Below, piece after piece: positions 7,819 to 15,734 of a stretch of DNA of 64,000 nt. The notes beneath the pieces were generated by a model, which was given only the letters and a program-made list of their open reading frames with translations, ran no database searches and had not been told where the DNA came from. The translations under genes and the position numbers were made by a program. The number at the start of each line of letters is the position of its first letter. Within the stretch, counting starts at the first letter, position 1. This DNA comes from Nordella sp. HKS 07 (lineage in GTDB: Bacteria > Pseudomonadota > Alphaproteobacteria > Rhizobiales > Aestuariivirgaceae): contig NZ_CP049258.1 of the NCBI RefSeq assembly GCF_011046735.1, positions 4,110,001 to 4,174,000 on the forward strand, written 5' to 3'.

Positions 7819-9588
7819 TTGCCCGATATTCGCGATTATATCCGTGCCGGCCGCGCCGAGGTGAAGGCCACCCTGATCATCAGGGGCGGCAATCTGGTCA
7901 ATGTGGCCTCCGACGAGATCTATCCCGCCGATATCGCGATCTATCACGACCGCATCGTCGCCTTGGGCGATGTGAAGGTCTACGAGGGCAAGGACACCGA
8001 GATCATCGACGCCACGGGGTACCATCTCTGCCCCGGCATGATCGACGGCCATCTCCATGTCGAATGCTCGAAGATGTCGATCACCAGCTTCGCCAAGGCG
8101 GTGGTGCCGCTGGGCACGACCTCGATCGTCTCGGGCCTCGACCAGATCCTGGTCTCGGCGGGCGTGGCTGGGGCGCGCGAATTCCTCGACGAAGCGGCGC
8201 AAGGGCCGCTCAAGGTCTTCTGGGGCGCGCCCTGCAAGACGCCCTATACGCTGCCCGTTTCGAATGTCGGCCACTATTTTGGCCCCGAGGATCATCTCGC
8301 CACCCACAACTGGCCGGAATGCGTCGGCATCTGGGAAACGGTGCGCGAATTCATCCAGGAGATGGACGACAAGGTTCTCAAAGCGCTCGAGATCGCCGAG
8401 AAGAGCCGCCTGCCGGTGCTCGGCTGCTCGCCCATGGCGCGGGGGCAGAAGCTCAATTCCTACCTGCAGAGCGGTGTCCGTGCCGATCACGAGAGCTACA
8501 CCGCCGACGAGATGCTGGAGAAGCTCCGCAACGGCATGCATGTCGTCATTCGCGAATCGTCCATCTCGCATTTCCTCACTGAGAATCTGCGCATCGTCAC
8601 CGAAATGGGCATCAAGGCGACGCGCCGCATCTCCTTCTGCACAGACGACGTGGTGGCGAGCGACATCCTCAAGCGCGGTCATCTCGACAATATGGTGCGC
8701 ATGGCGATCGCCATGGGCATTCAACCACTGACCGCCATACAGATGGCGACCATAAACGGCGCCGAGGCCCTGCGCATCGACCACAAGGTCGGCCTGATCG
8801 CCCCCGGCCGCAGCGCCGACATTCTCTTCGTCAAGGATATCGCGGATTTCCGCGTCGACCGCGTCGTCGCCAAGGGCAGGCTCGTGGCCGAGAAGGGCCG
8901 CATGACGGCCAAGCTCGCAGCACCTCAGCGCAGCGATACGCTGATGCGCACCTTCAAGGTCGATCCGGTGAAGCCGGAGGAACTCGTGGTGCGCGGCAAG
9001 GGCTCGGGCGAGAAGGCCAAGGTCCTCGCCATGGCGGTTACGCCGGATCAAATCTTCGTGCGCAAGCGTCGTGACGTGACGCTGAAGGCGAAGGACGGCA
9101 TCATTCTCGCCGATCCCGCTTTGGACGTGCAGTATGTCACGGTGGTCGAGCGTTACGGCCGCACCCGCAACCGTCCCGTCGCCTTCGTCGCCGGTTTCGG
9201 CCTCGAAACCGGGGCGCTTGCCACCTCGACTGCGCCCGACGACAATAATATCGTCTGCGTCGGAACGAACCCGGAAGACATGGCGGTCGCCATCAACCAT
9301 ATCATCGCCCATAATGGCGGCCAGGCGGTCGTGAAGGACGGCAAGGTCACGGCCTTCCTGCCTTTGCCGATTGGCGGCATCGTCTCCGATCTGGAGCCCG
9401 CGGAAATGGCCGAGCGCGAGGACGCCCTCGATGACGCGGCGCGCGCTTTGGGGTGCAAGTTGCCCTGGCCTTTCATGTATATGTTCGTGCTGCAGATCAC
9501 CGCGATTCCGGACTATGCGATCACCGATCTGGGCGCCATCGACTGTATCGACCTGAAGGTGGTCGATCCGGTTCTGGCGCCGTTCTAG
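7819..9588 (+). CDS. Adenine deaminase-like amidohydrolase (divergent paralogue)
   Basis: 589-residue COG1001-type amidohydrolase, paralogous over its full length to the deaminase at 4937-6724. It keeps the metal HxH (DGHLHVECSK), a central HESYTADE histidine, CTDDVVASD, and the family C-terminal domain (VAGFGLETGALATSTAPDDNN). The DPHEIANV motif is absent: that position reads SGLDQILVSAG. The substrate may therefore differ from adenine. The start is TTG at 7819 behind a strong AGGAGAAGGAGAG site. It is divergent from the LysR gene and is followed at 9801 by a nucleoside-type ABC importer, so an imported purine or related cyclic amidine/amide is the likely substrate (inference). Confidence 0.88.
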   Translation: MPDIRDYIRAGRAEVKATLIIRGGNLVNVASDEIYPADIAIYHDRIVALGDVKVYEGKDTEIIDATGYHLCPGMIDGHLHVECSKMSITSFAKAVVPLGTTSIVSGLDQILVSAGVAGAREFLDEAAQGPLKVFWGAPCKTPYTLPVSNVGHYFGPEDHLATHNWPECVGIWETVREFIQEMDDKVLKALEIAEKSRLPVLGCSPMARGQKLNSYLQSGVRADHESYTADEMLEKLRNGMHVVIRESSISHFLTENLRIVTEMGIKATRRISFCTDDVVASDILKRGHLDNMVRMAIAMGIQPLTAIQMATINGAEALRIDHKVGLIAPGRSADILFVKDIADFRVDRVVAKGRLVAEKGRMTAKLAAPQRSDTLMRTFKVDPVKPEELVVRGKGSGEKAKVLAMAVTPDQIFVRKRRDVTLKAKDGIILADPALDVQYVTVVERYGRTRNRPVAFVAGFGLETGALATSTAPDDNNIVCVGTNPEDMAVAINHIIAHNGGQAVVKDGKVTAFLPLPIGGIVSDLEPAEMAEREDALDDAARALGCKLPWPFMYMFVLQITAIPDYAITDLGAIDCIDLKVVDPVLAPF

Positions 9589-9605
9589 AAGACGATGAGT
9601 TCAAG

Positions 9606-9740
9606 TGGTCTCATCACCCTCACCCTGAGGCGCCCGCCAAAGGCGGGCCTCGAAGGGTGGCAAGCGGCAGGCTCCTTGTGCCTGGATCATGCTTCGAGGC
9701 TCCCCCGGCTCAGGGCCAGGGGAGCACCTCAGCATGAGGG
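9606..9740. repeat. Palindromic intergenic repeat, family 4
   Basis: Imperfect inverted repeats between the deaminase-like gene and the binding-protein gene: CCCTGAGGCGCCCGCC ... GGCGGGCCTCGAAGGGT, then TGCTTCGAGGCTCCCC ... GGGGAGCACCTCAGCATGA. This is the style of repeat common between genes in Hyphomicrobiales. No other copy of this family was noticed in the window. Confidence 0.6.
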
Positions 9741-9800
9741 TATTTTGAACGGCCGATTCTTTCTAAAGTCATCAGTGGACAACAAGGGAGGAGCAAACAG

Positions 9801-10814
9801 ATGAAAAGACTATGGGCGGCATTGACGGGCGTCGCGCTCGCCGCCAGCGTGATGGTTTCCGGGGCACTCGCGGAAAACCCGACCAAGCTCAAGATCGCCG
9901 GCATCTTGTCGGCCGGCAAGGAAGCGCCGTGGGAGACGTCCTTCGTCTCCTCGATGGACCGGATCATCGCCGCCAAGCCGCATGGTCTCGAGATCGAGGT
10001 GAATTACACCGAGAATGTCTATGACAATGCCGAGCAGGTCTTCCGCACCTATGCCGAGACCGGCGAATACGACATTCTTTTCGGCGACACGGCCTATGCC
10101 GACGCCATCGAGAAGCTGAAGGACGAATTCCCCAATATCATGTTCGTGATGTCGGGCTCCGGCAATCGCGGCATGGGCGGCAATGCCTATTGGGTCTTCG
10201 TGCATGCGCATGAGCCGGCCTTCGTCATGGGCCAGCTTGCCGGCAAGCTCTCAAAGTCCAATGTCGTCGGCGCGGTCTCGACCTTCCCGGCCGAGGATAC
10301 CAACGATCAGATCAACGCCTTCTTTGCCGGCGCCAAGGAAGCCAATCCGGCGGTCAAGCAGAAGATCACCTACATCCAGTCCTGGTACGATCCGACCAAA
10401 TCCAACGAAGCCACCTCGGCGCAGATCGCCGCCGGCGCCGACATGATCTATCAGATGTCGGGCGCCTTCGAGGTCTGCGAGCAGAAGGAGATCGGCTGCT
10501 TCGGCAATTATGTCGACATGTCGCCCTATGCGCCGAAATCGATCGTCGCTTCGGTCATCGTGAAGTGGGATCCGCAGATCAACTGGATCATCAACGAATG
10601 GTGGAAGGTGAAAGCCGAAGGCGGCAAGTTCGATGCGCCCAAGGAGCCGAAGTGGTTCACTTGGAAGGAAGGCTCCGGCGACGTCGCGCTGAACCCGGCC
10701 TGGGCTGAGAAGATACCGGCTGATGTCAAGACGCTCGCCGACGACACGGCCGCCGCCATCAAGAGCGGCGGCAAGACCATCGAGCTCAATTTGAACGAAG
10801 TGAAGTCGGATTGA
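9801..10814 (+). CDS. BMP family ABC transporter substrate-binding protein (nucleoside/purine importer)
   Basis: 337-residue periplasmic binding protein of the BMP/PnrA family (basic membrane protein; nucleoside binding in characterised members). An N-terminal signal peptide (ALTGVALAASVMVSGALA, cleavage near residue 24) precedes the mature domain; LKIAGILSAGKEAPWETSF, DILFGDTAYADAIEKL and FPNIMFVMSGSG are the expected lobe-I elements. A clear GGGAGGAGC site precedes the ATG. It is followed by the dual ATPase and two permeases, the standard order for this importer. With two deaminase-type enzymes upstream, purine bases or nucleosides are the probable cargo (inference). Confidence 0.92.
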   Translation: MKRLWAALTGVALAASVMVSGALAENPTKLKIAGILSAGKEAPWETSFVSSMDRIIAAKPHGLEIEVNYTENVYDNAEQVFRTYAETGEYDILFGDTAYADAIEKLKDEFPNIMFVMSGSGNRGMGGNAYWVFVHAHEPAFVMGQLAGKLSKSNVVGAVSTFPAEDTNDQINAFFAGAKEANPAVKQKITYIQSWYDPTKSNEATSAQIAAGADMIYQMSGAFEVCEQKEIGCFGNYVDMSPYAPKSIVASVIVKWDPQINWIINEWWKVKAEGGKFDAPKEPKWFTWKEGSGDVALNPAWAEKIPADVKTLADDTAAAIKSGGKTIELNLNEVKSD

Positions 10815-10838
10815 GATAGCTTCCGCTATCCCCTTTAT

Positions 10839-10988
10839 CCCCTCTCCCCCTGCGGGGGAGAGGGCTAGGGTGAGGGGGAACCGGCGGAAAGATTCCATAG
10901 AATGAGCAGCAACGTTATCGCCCATTCCCCCTCACCCTCCCAATGCTTCGCATTGGGTCCCTCCCTCTCCCCGCAGGGGGCGAGGGGA
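10839..10988. repeat. Palindromic intergenic repeat, family 2 (REP-like), copy 2
   Basis: Inverted repeats CCCTCTCCCCC-TGC-GGGGGAGAGGG and AATGC-TTC-GCATT followed by CCCTCCCTCTCCCCGC; the right half matches the copy at 4733-4932 closely. It separates the binding-protein gene from the ATPase gene inside one operon. Its last bases (GAGGGG) sit about 8 bases before the ATPase ATG and appear to serve as its ribosome binding site. Confidence 0.7.
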
Positions 10989-10995
10989 TAAGATC

Positions 10996-12516
10996 ATGAA
11001 CTTTCCCGCCACACCGCGTCTCGCCGTCCGCCATCTCACCAAGCGGTTCGGCGCGCTCACCGCCAATGACGATGTCTCGCTCGACATCGCCGCCGGGGAG
11101 CTGCATTGCCTCCTCGGCGAGAACGGCGCCGGCAAATCCACTTTTTCCGCCTGTCTCTATGGTCTTCTCCAGCCCGATGCGGGCGAGATCGAGATCGACG
11201 GTATCAAGGTCGACCTCACCACCCCCGCCAAGGCGATCGCGTCCGGCATCGGCATGGTGCATCAGCACTTCGTCCTGGTGCCGAGCTTTACCGTGCTCGA
11301 GAATATCGTCGTCGGCACCGGCGCGGGCTTCCGGCTCGATATGGCCGCGGCGCGCAGCCGCATCCTGGAATTGAGCCGCGGCTTCGGCCTTGATCTGGCG
11401 CCCGACCGCCTGGTCGCCGATCTGTCGGTCGGAGAGAAACAGTGGGTCGAGATCGTCAAGGCGCTCTATCTCGGCGCCAGGCTTCTCATTCTCGACGAGC
11501 CCACCGCCGTGCTGACGCCGCAGGAATCCGAGCGGCTTTTCGCCATCATCAAGCAGCTCCAGGCCGCCGGTATTGCGGTGATCCTCATCACGCACAAGAT
11601 GAACGAGGTGATGCGTTCCGACCGCGTCAGCGTCCTGCGCAAGGGCAAGCTCATCGGAACGGTCACGACCAGGGACGTCACGCGCGATGAGCTCACCATG
11701 ATGATGGTCGGCCGTCCCGTCACTCAGGTCCATGCCCGCGCCAGACCCCATGCCGGTGAAACGGCCCTCAGCCTCGCAGGCGTCACGCTGGCGAAGGGTG
11801 GGCGGACCTATCTCAAGGCCGTCGATCTCGATATCGCGGCGGGCGAGATCGTGGGCATCGCCGGCGTGGCCGGCAACGGCCAGGATGAATTGCTGGAGGC
11901 GGTGGCGGGGCTGGCGCGGCCCGACAGCGGCCGCATCCTTTTGCGGGGCGAAGACATCAAGCCGCTCAGCGTGCATGACATAGCGCGGCGCGGTGTCGGC
12001 TATGTGCCGAGCGATCGCTTCCGCGACGGCCTCGTCTCCGATTTCAGCATTTCCGAGAATCTGATCCTCGGCCAGCACTGGGACGAGCGCTGGCGCTCGG
12101 GTCCGTTCCTTGACGAGCGCGCGACGCGCAAGAGCGCCGAAGACGCCATCGCCTCCTATTCGGTCATGGCGAGCGGCCCGGATATGCTCTGCGGACGATT
12201 GTCCGGCGGCAATGCTCAGAAGGTCATCCTGGCGCGCGAATTCGCCAAAGCGCGGCATCTGCTTTTGTGCAACCAGCCGACGCGCGGCGTCGATATCGGC
12301 GTCATCGAATTCGTGCATGGCGAGCTCCTGCGCAAGCGGGAGGAGGGCTGCGCCATTCTCCTCGTCAGCGAGGAGCTCGAGGATATCTTCGCGCTCAGCG
12401 ACCGCATTGCCGTGATGTTCCGTGGCGAGATCATGGGCATCTTCCCGCGCTATAAGGCCGACATCGCCGTGATCGGCCCGTTGATGGCCGGGCACGCCCA
12501 CGGGGCGGCGGCATGA
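10996..12516 (+). CDS. Nucleoside-type ABC transporter ATP-binding protein (two ATPase domains)
   Basis: 506 residues with two tandem ABC domains, as in NupO/RbsA-type importers. Domain 1 (about 1-245): Walker A GENGAGKSTF, signature LSVGEKQWVEI, Walker B LLILDEPTAVLTP. Domain 2 (about 255-500): degenerate Walker A (GVAGNGQDELL), signature LSGGNAQKVILAREFA, Walker B region LLCNQPTRGVDIG, in which the usual Asp-Glu pair reads Asn-Gln. This asymmetry, with one weak site, is normal for the family. It overlaps the next gene by four bases (ATGA), showing translational coupling with the permeases. Confidence 0.94.
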   Translation: MNFPATPRLAVRHLTKRFGALTANDDVSLDIAAGELHCLLGENGAGKSTFSACLYGLLQPDAGEIEIDGIKVDLTTPAKAIASGIGMVHQHFVLVPSFTVLENIVVGTGAGFRLDMAAARSRILELSRGFGLDLAPDRLVADLSVGEKQWVEIVKALYLGARLLILDEPTAVLTPQESERLFAIIKQLQAAGIAVILITHKMNEVMRSDRVSVLRKGKLIGTVTTRDVTRDELTMMMVGRPVTQVHARARPHAGETALSLAGVTLAKGGRTYLKAVDLDIAAGEIVGIAGVAGNGQDELLEAVAGLARPDSGRILLRGEDIKPLSVHDIARRGVGYVPSDRFRDGLVSDFSISENLILGQHWDERWRSGPFLDERATRKSAEDAIASYSVMASGPDMLCGRLSGGNAQKVILAREFAKARHLLLCNQPTRGVDIGVIEFVHGELLRKREEGCAILLVSEELEDIFALSDRIAVMFRGEIMGIFPRYKADIAVIGPLMAGHAHGAAA

Positions 12517-13589
12517 CGCTGGAAAAACTAGGCTATCGCATCGAACCGCGCGCCGAGACCTCAGGCCCCGCCCGCGCCGTGGCGGTCTCAGGCGCGCTTG
12601 CCGCGTCTCTCGTTCTCTGTGGCCTGTTGTTCCTGGCCGTCGGCGTCAGCCCGGTCACCGCCTTCCAGTCCCTCGTGCAGGGCGCCTTCGGCACCTGGCG
12701 TGCCGCGACGGAGACGCTCGTCAAGGCAACGCCTTTGATCTTCACCGGCCTCGCCACGGCTGTCGCCTTCCGCGCCAGGCTGTGGAATATCGGGGTCGAG
12801 GGCCAGGTCTTCGCCGGCGCCATGTTCGCTTACTGGTGCCAGAGCGCGATCGCCGGGACATCGCCGTGGATCCAATTGCCGGTAATCGTCCTCGGCGCCA
12901 TGGTGGGCGGCGGACTTTATGCCGGGGTTGCCGGCCTGCTCAAGACCCGCTTCCGGGTCGATGAGGTGATCTCGACGGTGATGCTCAATTACATCATCGT
13001 CTATATGCTCTCGCTGCTGCTGCTCAAAGGTCCGTGGAGCGAGGCGGGCGGCTTCTTCGAGCAGACCGCCAAGGTCGACGCCGGCGCCATCCTGCCGATC
13101 CTCTTCGACAAGACGCGCCTGCATCTGGGCTTCCTGCTGGCGCTCATCGCCGCGGCGCTCGTCTATCTGATGATCAAACGCAGCCCGGTCGGCTATGAGA
13201 TCCGCGCCGCCGGCTCCAATCTGAGAGCCCTCGAAGTGCAGGGCACCAATTCCCGCCGCGTTGTCCTGATGGTGATGTTCATCTCGGGCGCGCTGGCGGG
13301 CCTTGCCGGCATGAGCGAGGTCTATGGCGTGCATTATCGCCTCAAGGCAGGCGCGCTCACCTCCTATGGCTATACCGGCATCATCGTCGCCATATTGGGA
13401 CTGCTCAATCCCTGGGGCGTCGTCATCGCCGCCATCCTGTTCGGCGCCCTCGTCAATGGCGCGACCTTCATGCAGATCAAGACCGGCGTGCCTTCGGCGC
13501 TCATCTATGCGATCGAGGCCATTCTGCTGCTGTTCTATCTCGCCGGCTGGGCGGCATCCTCGTTCAAGCTGAAGCGGATCAAGCCATGA
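12513..13589 (+). CDS. ABC transporter permease (nucleoside/BMP type), subunit 1
   Basis: 358-residue inner membrane permease of the BPD_transp_2 fold, with about nine to ten hydrophobic segments from residue 25 on. The family features FRARLWNIGVEGQVFAGA (periplasmic/cytoplasmic loop), MLNYIIVYML and GAALTSYGYTGIIVAILG-like helix text (written here ALTSYGYTGIIVAILG) match YufP/NupP-type permeases. It pairs with the next permease and the dual ATPase. Both ends overlap neighbours by ATGA, so this is one tightly coupled transcription unit. Confidence 0.92.
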   Translation: MTLEKLGYRIEPRAETSGPARAVAVSGALAASLVLCGLLFLAVGVSPVTAFQSLVQGAFGTWRAATETLVKATPLIFTGLATAVAFRARLWNIGVEGQVFAGAMFAYWCQSAIAGTSPWIQLPVIVLGAMVGGGLYAGVAGLLKTRFRVDEVISTVMLNYIIVYMLSLLLLKGPWSEAGGFFEQTAKVDAGAILPILFDKTRLHLGFLLALIAAALVYLMIKRSPVGYEIRAAGSNLRALEVQGTNSRRVVLMVMFISGALAGLAGMSEVYGVHYRLKAGALTSYGYTGIIVAILGLLNPWGVVIAAILFGALVNGATFMQIKTGVPSALIYAIEAILLLFYLAGWAASSFKLKRIKP

Positions 13590-14524
13590 TCGCCGAACTC
13601 CTCGAAACCTCGATCATCATCAGCGTGCTGGCGGCGACGGTGCGTATCGCCACGCCGATCCTGCTCGCCGCTCTAGGCGAAATGATCGCCGAGCGCAGCG
13701 GCGTCTATAATATGGGCCTCGAGGGCACCATGCTGATGAGCGCCTTCACCGCCTATATCGGCGCCTATTACACAGGCTCATTGTGGCTCGGTGTTGTGAT
13801 CGCGATGATCACCGGCGGGCTGATGAGCCTGATCTTCGCCTTCATGGTCATCACGCTGAAGGTCGAGCAGATCGTCACCGGTCTGGCGCTCAATCTCCTG
13901 GGCTCGGGCCTGTCGATCTTCTGGCTGCGCGCCGCTTTCGCCAATGCCGGCCAGACGCCGACCATTCCTTTCTTCGATACCGTGCCGCTGCCGCTTCTGT
14001 CCGATATCCCTTTCCTCGGACCGATCCTCTTCGACCAGAAGCTTCTCACCTATCTCGCTTTCCTCATGGTGCCGGCCGCCTGGTATTTCCTCTTCCGCAC
14101 CCGCTATGGGCTCGAACTGCGCTGCGTCGGCGAAAATCCCAAGGCGCTCGACATCAAGGGGCTGAATGTCGCCGCCCGCCAATATGCCGCGGTGGTCTTC
14201 GGCGGGCTGATGGCGGGCCTGGGCGGTGCCTTCCTGACCGTCGGCTCGGCGGCGCGCTTCGTGCCAGAAATGACCAATGGCCGCGGCTGGCTCGCCATCG
14301 TCATCGTCATCGCCGGCATGTGGCGCCCGGTGCCGGTGCTGCTGGCGACGATCGCCTTTTCGTTCCTCGATGCGCTTCAATTGCAGATCCAGGGCATCGG
14401 CGTCGCCATTCCGTATCAGCTGCTGTTGGCCATGCCCTATATCTGCGCCATCCTGGCGCTCGCCATCCGCCGCTCGCATTCGGGTGCGCCGGCGATGCTG
14501 GGGATTCCATACTGGCGGAAGTAA
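13586..14524 (+). CDS. ABC transporter permease (nucleoside/BMP type), subunit 2
   Basis: 312-residue partner permease (YufQ/NupQ-like), with about eight hydrophobic segments. Characteristic strings are LLAALGEMIAERSGVYNMGLEG near the N-terminus and NGRGWLAIVIVIAGMWRP near residue 230, the conserved cytoplasmic loop contacting the ATPase. It begins at an ATGA overlap with subunit 1 and ends the importer operon. A palindromic repeat lies just downstream and may stop or protect the transcript. Confidence 0.92.
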   Translation: MIAELLETSIIISVLAATVRIATPILLAALGEMIAERSGVYNMGLEGTMLMSAFTAYIGAYYTGSLWLGVVIAMITGGLMSLIFAFMVITLKVEQIVTGLALNLLGSGLSIFWLRAAFANAGQTPTIPFFDTVPLPLLSDIPFLGPILFDQKLLTYLAFLMVPAAWYFLFRTRYGLELRCVGENPKALDIKGLNVAARQYAAVVFGGLMAGLGGAFLTVGSAARFVPEMTNGRGWLAIVIVIAGMWRPVPVLLATIAFSFLDALQLQIQGIGVAIPYQLLLAMPYICAILALAIRRSHSGAPAMLGIPYWRK

Positions 14525-14540
14525 CGTAACTCTCCTCGTC

Positions 14541-14694
14541 TCCCCCTCTCCCGCTTGCGGGAGAGGGGGCCTGACAGGGCGGGTGAGGGTGTTGGCTCCG
14601 CTATCGCGCACTCTATGGGGCTTCTAGCTCCTTGCACGAAGGACACCCTCATCCGGCGCTTCCCGCCACCTTCTCCCGCAAGCGGGAGAAGGGG
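14541..14694. repeat. Palindromic repeat element, family 1, copy A
   Basis: Unit of about 154 bases bounded by hairpins CCCTCTCCCGCTTGCGGGAGAGGG (left, positions 14544 on) and CCTTCTCCCGC-AA-GCGGGAGAAGG (right), with a conserved core containing ACAGGGCGGGTGAGGGTG and CACCCTCATCCGGCGCTTC. Copies B and C are at 26377-26506 and 39446-39600. It looks like a REP/MITE-like non-autonomous element. Confidence 0.75.
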
Positions 14695-14822
14695 ATATGA
14701 CAGAGGGCGGCGTCATACCGCCATGAACCTCAAATCTACGCAAGGGAGAACGAAAATGATCTCCTCGATCATTGACGCCTCCGTTGTGATCTGTTCGTCA
14801 CAATCAGGGTCATCCTAACGGT

Positions 14823-14864
14823 GGAGGTGCGGTCCTAGCCCGTGAAGCAGCACCGCACTCCTCC
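14823..14864 (+). promoter_or_regulatory. Strong hairpin upstream of the small HTH gene (attenuator or terminator candidate)
   Basis: GGAGGTGCGGT (14823-14833) can pair with ACCGCACTCCTCC (14852-14864) with a two-base bulge and an 18-base loop. Only CTCTT follows, so it is a poor intrinsic terminator. It lies between a 20-codon ORF and the HTH gene, an arrangement reminiscent of leader-peptide attenuation; this is inference from layout alone. Confidence 0.4.
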
Positions 14865-14888
14865 CTCTTAAGGATAGGTAGAAAGACG

Positions 14889-15137
14889 ATGAAACCTCAA
14901 GACTTCAACGCTTGGCTCCGGCACATGGGGTGGGACGGCTATGGAGGTCGGAAGCAGGCCGCAAGGGCGCTCGACACCTCCACGGCGACGATCCGAAACT
15001 ATGAGATAGGGAAAACGAGGATCCCGGTTACAGCCGATCTCGCCTGCGCTGCAATTGCGCGAGGCATCAGGCCTTGGTCAGCGCATAGGCGAGAAACTCA
15101 GGATGCACTTCCAACGTCGCTGCAACGCAACTCGTGA
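14889..15137 (+). CDS. Small helix-turn-helix (XRE/Cro-like) protein
   Basis: 82 residues. The stretch GGRKQAARALDTSTATIRNYEIGKTRIP (quoted in parts: RKQAARAL, STATIRNYEIG) matches the helix-turn-helix of XRE/Cro-type proteins: a first helix containing QAA, a turn, a recognition helix TSTATIRNYE, then the usual G-K-T-R-I-P continuation. A plausible ribosome binding site (AGGATAGGTAGAAAG) precedes the ATG. The C-terminal 20 residues look non-conserved. It stands alone, with a hairpin upstream and the Lrp gene convergent downstream. Possibly a phage-derived or orphan regulator. Confidence 0.55.
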   Translation: MKPQDFNAWLRHMGWDGYGGRKQAARALDTSTATIRNYEIGKTRIPVTADLACAAIARGIRPWSAHRRETQDALPTSLQRNS

Positions 15138-15201
15138 AGTTTCGAGAAATAGATTTTCGTCAGGCTTCGCACTTCCGCGCCCGCGCGGGGCGAGGGGATT
15201 T

Positions 15202-15633
15202 TCAGATCTCCTGCCGCAACACTACCGCCGTGGTGGTCTCGGCCACTTCCGGGAAATGCGAGATCTCGTCGCGGATCTGGTTGAGGCGGGCGAGGGACTC
15301 CGCCGCGATGTCGATCAGGAGATCGATTTCGCCGGCGAGCGACAGGCAGCGCTTGACCTCGGGCAGGCGTTCGAGACGCTTGATCACTTGCGGGGAGGGC
15401 GTCTGTTTCAGTTTCACCAGCAGGCAGGCGACAGCGGCGTTCGACGCATCGGCGATGTCGGCCCGGTAGCCGCGGATGATTCCCGACTTCTCGAGCCGGG
15501 CGATCCGGTCCCTGAGGCTCGATCTGGCGAGGCCGACCCTGGCGGCGAGCGCCTTGGCGCTGATGCGGGCATCCTCGCGCAGGATGGTCAGGATTTCGCG
15601 GTCTTTCTCATCTGGCGTCATAATGGCGGTCAT
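15202..15633 (-). CDS. Lrp/AsnC family transcriptional regulator
   Basis: 143-residue feast/famine regulator. The N-terminal HTH (DEKDREILTILREDARISAKA ... GLARSSLRDRIARLEKSGII) and C-terminal RAM/AsnC ligand domain (AACLLVKLK-like strand, EVKRCLSLAGEIDLLIDIAA) are clear. The chosen start is MTAIMTPDEK at 15633; an ATG at 15621 is also possible, and a longer open frame to 15714 adds unrelated residues. It is divergent from the three-domain fusion gene (start 15735), about 100 bases apart, so it probably controls that gene in response to an amino acid or amine (inference). Confidence 0.9.
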   Translation of the reverse strand: MTAIMTPDEKDREILTILREDARISAKALAARVGLARSSLRDRIARLEKSGIIRGYRADIADASNAAVACLLVKLKQTPSPQVIKRLERLPEVKRCLSLAGEIDLLIDIAAESLARLNQIRDEISHFPEVAETTTAVVLRQEI

Positions 15634-15734
15634 ACCGGTCAAAAGGGCGGACAAGCAAGGCGAAGTGACGGTTGAGTTAAGGCGATGATTGGCACATCTT
15701 CGGCGAGCTTGCACGCAACCATCCGGAGACTGCC

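Larger units (their letters stand above)
14525..14888. other. 364-base gene-poor stretch: repeat, 20-codon ORF and hairpin
   Basis: Contents: repeat copy A (14541-14694); a mini-ORF at 14756-14818 (20 codons, behind GGGAGAACGAAA); the hairpin at 14823-14864; and the ribosome binding region of the small HTH gene. The mini-ORF starting at 14756 could be a leader peptide, given the hairpin that follows it, but its peptide is not recognisable and it may be chance. Confidence 0.35.

Noticed and set aside
7546-9312. 588-codon open frame antisense to the second deaminase-like gene
   Set aside because: Low-complexity, His/Asp/Arg-rich translation with no family motifs; an antisense shadow of a strongly coding high-GC gene with clear motifs.
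10915-12501. 528-codon open frame antisense to the dual ABC ATPase
   Set aside because: Shadow frame; all Walker and signature motifs are on the plus strand.
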